6,590 nt of DNA from positions 1 to 6,590 of the forward strand of contig JANWLJ010000333.1 in the NCBI GenBank assembly GCA_025450955.1. The letters are read 5' to 3'. The notes under the pieces were generated by a model. That model was given only the letters and a program-made list of their open reading frames with translations, was not told the origin of the DNA and made no database searches. The position numbers and the translations under genes were made by a program. How positions within the stretch are numbered: position 1 is the first letter of the stretch; each line of letters begins with the position of its first letter. This DNA is from Polyangium sp. (in: bacteria) (GTDB taxonomy: Bacteria; Myxococcota_A; Polyangia; Palsa-1104). Positions 6,056-6,590 of this stretch are shown here, piece after piece.

Positions 6056-6250
6056 CTAGGCCTCGTTTTCGTCCTGCGCGATCACCTCGCGGTCCCGGTA
6101 GTAGCCGCAGGCGCCGCACACCCGGTGCGAGAGCTTGGGCTCCTGGCAGCGCGGGCAGCGCGTCACCGTCGGCTTGGGGGTGCTACGCATCCACTGCGCG
6201 CGCCGGTGGTCGCGCATGGCCTTGGACTTCCGTCGCTTCTGAACCGCCAT
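6056..6250 (-). CDS. rpmF: Ribosomal protein L32 (bL32), zinc-binding form
   Basis: Small basic protein of the large ribosomal subunit. It is 64 residues. The N-terminus MAVQKRRKSK is the standard L32 opening and is rich in Lys/Arg for rRNA binding. A zinc ribbon follows: C32-x2-C35 and C45-x2-C48 within CPRC...HRVCGACGYY, so this is the cysteine-containing (C+) form, not the zinc-free paralogue some bacteria induce under zinc limitation. The C-terminus is acidic (DENEA). AAGGGA 7 nt before the ATG serves as ribosome-binding site and overlaps the end of the upstream gene, whose stop is 4 nt away. The yceD-rpmF-plsX order is conserved in many bacteria. Confidence 0.97.
   Translation of the reverse strand: MAVQKRRKSKAMRDHRRAQWMRSTPKPTVTRCPRCQEPKLSHRVCGACGYYRDREVIAQDENEA
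6061..6064 (-). promoter_or_regulatory. Putative ribosome-binding site for the CTG start of plsX
   Basis: GAGG on the minus strand inside the last codons of rpmF, 6 nt (CCTAGC) before the CTG at 6054-6052. The spacing is right for a start there and far too long for the ATG at 6030, which has only GTCGCCGTCGACGCG before it. The motif is short and could be chance in coding DNA, but it supports the longer PlsX. Confidence 0.5.
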
Positions 6251-6254
6251 CTGA

Positions 6255-6590
6255 CTATCCCTTTCGCTCGGTCAATTTCACATCTTTGAGCGCCGCAAAC
6301 GGCGAGCGCTTCTCGGTCGGTAGCTTTTCGTCGACTTGCGCGTGGCCGCAGTCGCGCAGGTTGCGATCCTGGCCGCACTCGGCGCACAGCCCTTTGCAAT
6401 CCTCGCGGCAGCGCGGCGACATCGGCACGCTCAAGATGAGCTGCTCGCGGACCATCGGTTGAAGATCGAGCGTGTGCCCGTCGTGCTCCCCGATGTCCTC
6501 CTCGGCGAGCGCCTCGTCATCCTCGCGGTCCTCGTCGGCCGCGTCCGGTCCGGCATAGACATAGACCATCTTGACAGGCACGCTGACCTC
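6255..6590 (-). CDS. yceD: YceD/DUF177 family protein, C-terminal part (5' end beyond window)
   Basis: DUF177 proteins are nearly always encoded next to rpmF; the bacterial and plastid members have been linked to 23S rRNA accumulation or processing, but the molecular role is not settled. The reading frame is open to the right edge, so the 111 visible residues are the C-terminal part of a protein usually about 150-190 residues long. A very acidic stretch (about visible residues 14-37) is followed by LDLQPMVREQLILSVPMSPR, then the family's cysteine cluster CREDCKGLCAECG (C61, C65, C69, C72) and C81-G-H83 where many members have C-x-C, suggesting a metal site. RSPFAALKDVK near the end is also family-like. 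A GTG at 6581-6579 is in frame but internal, since family sequence should continue upstream. It ends 4 nt before rpmF. Confidence 0.9.
   Translation of the reverse strand, partial: EVSVPVKMVYVYAGPDAADEDREDDEALAEEDIGEHDGHTLDLQPMVREQLILSVPMSPRCREDCKGLCAECGQDRNLRDCGHAQVDEKLPTEKRSPFAALKDVKLTERKG

Noticed and set aside
6579..6581. GTG as the start of the yceD gene
   Set aside because: The frame is open to the window edge and the DUF177 domain should extend well upstream, so this is an internal valine in a gene cut by the window.

Overview
The window is one continuous, very GC-rich, minus-strand gene cluster: the type II fatty acid / phospholipid synthesis (fab) operon of a bacterium, with ribosomal genes upstream and sugar-phosphate and riboflavin genes downstream. 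In transcription order (high to low coordinate) it reads: 3' part of a YceD/DUF177 gene - rpmF (L32) - plsX - fabH - fabD - fabG - acpP - fabF - rpiB - 5' part of ribD. A rpmF-plsX-fab cluster running on into rpiB and ribD is typical of the former Deltaproteobacteria (Myxococcota, Desulfobacterota and relatives). High GC and strongly G/C-ending codons make a myxobacterium-like lineage my best guess, but this is inference from gene order and composition only.

The cluster is tightly packed. Gaps are 4 nt (yceD/rpmF), 1 nt (rpmF/plsX with the start proposed here), 10 nt (plsX/fabH), 4 nt (fabH/fabD), an 11-nt overlap (fabD/fabG), 34 nt (fabG/acpP), 1 nt (acpP/fabF), 30 nt (fabF/rpiB) and 82 nt (rpiB/ribD). 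This points to one transcript with translational coupling. The best ribosome-binding sites precede acpP, rpiB and fabH. The last gap holds a strong GC-rich stem-loop starting at the rpiB stop codon. No promoter for the cluster is visible; it must lie beyond the right edge. No stretch over 300 bases lacks a gene, and I see no RNA gene, mobile element or CRISPR array.

Together the genes cover most of fatty acid building: PlsX makes acyl-phosphate for phospholipid synthesis, FabD loads malonate onto ACP, FabH starts chains, FabF extends them, FabG does the first reduction, and AcpP carries the chain. Dehydratase and enoyl reductase are not in the window. RpiB and RibD both touch ribose/ribulose-5-phosphate chemistry, since ribulose-5-phosphate is a riboflavin precursor.

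This is a housekeeping region and I see no new system. The observation most worth checking is that plsX appears to start at a non-standard CTG codon: the conserved first strand of PlsX is encoded in frame upstream of the only ATG, directly after rpmF, with no ATG, GTG or TTG available to start it. Smaller points are an Asp in place of the catalytic-tetrad Asn in FabG, an unclear ribD start, the post-rpiB stem-loop, and unusual residues beside the ACP serine.
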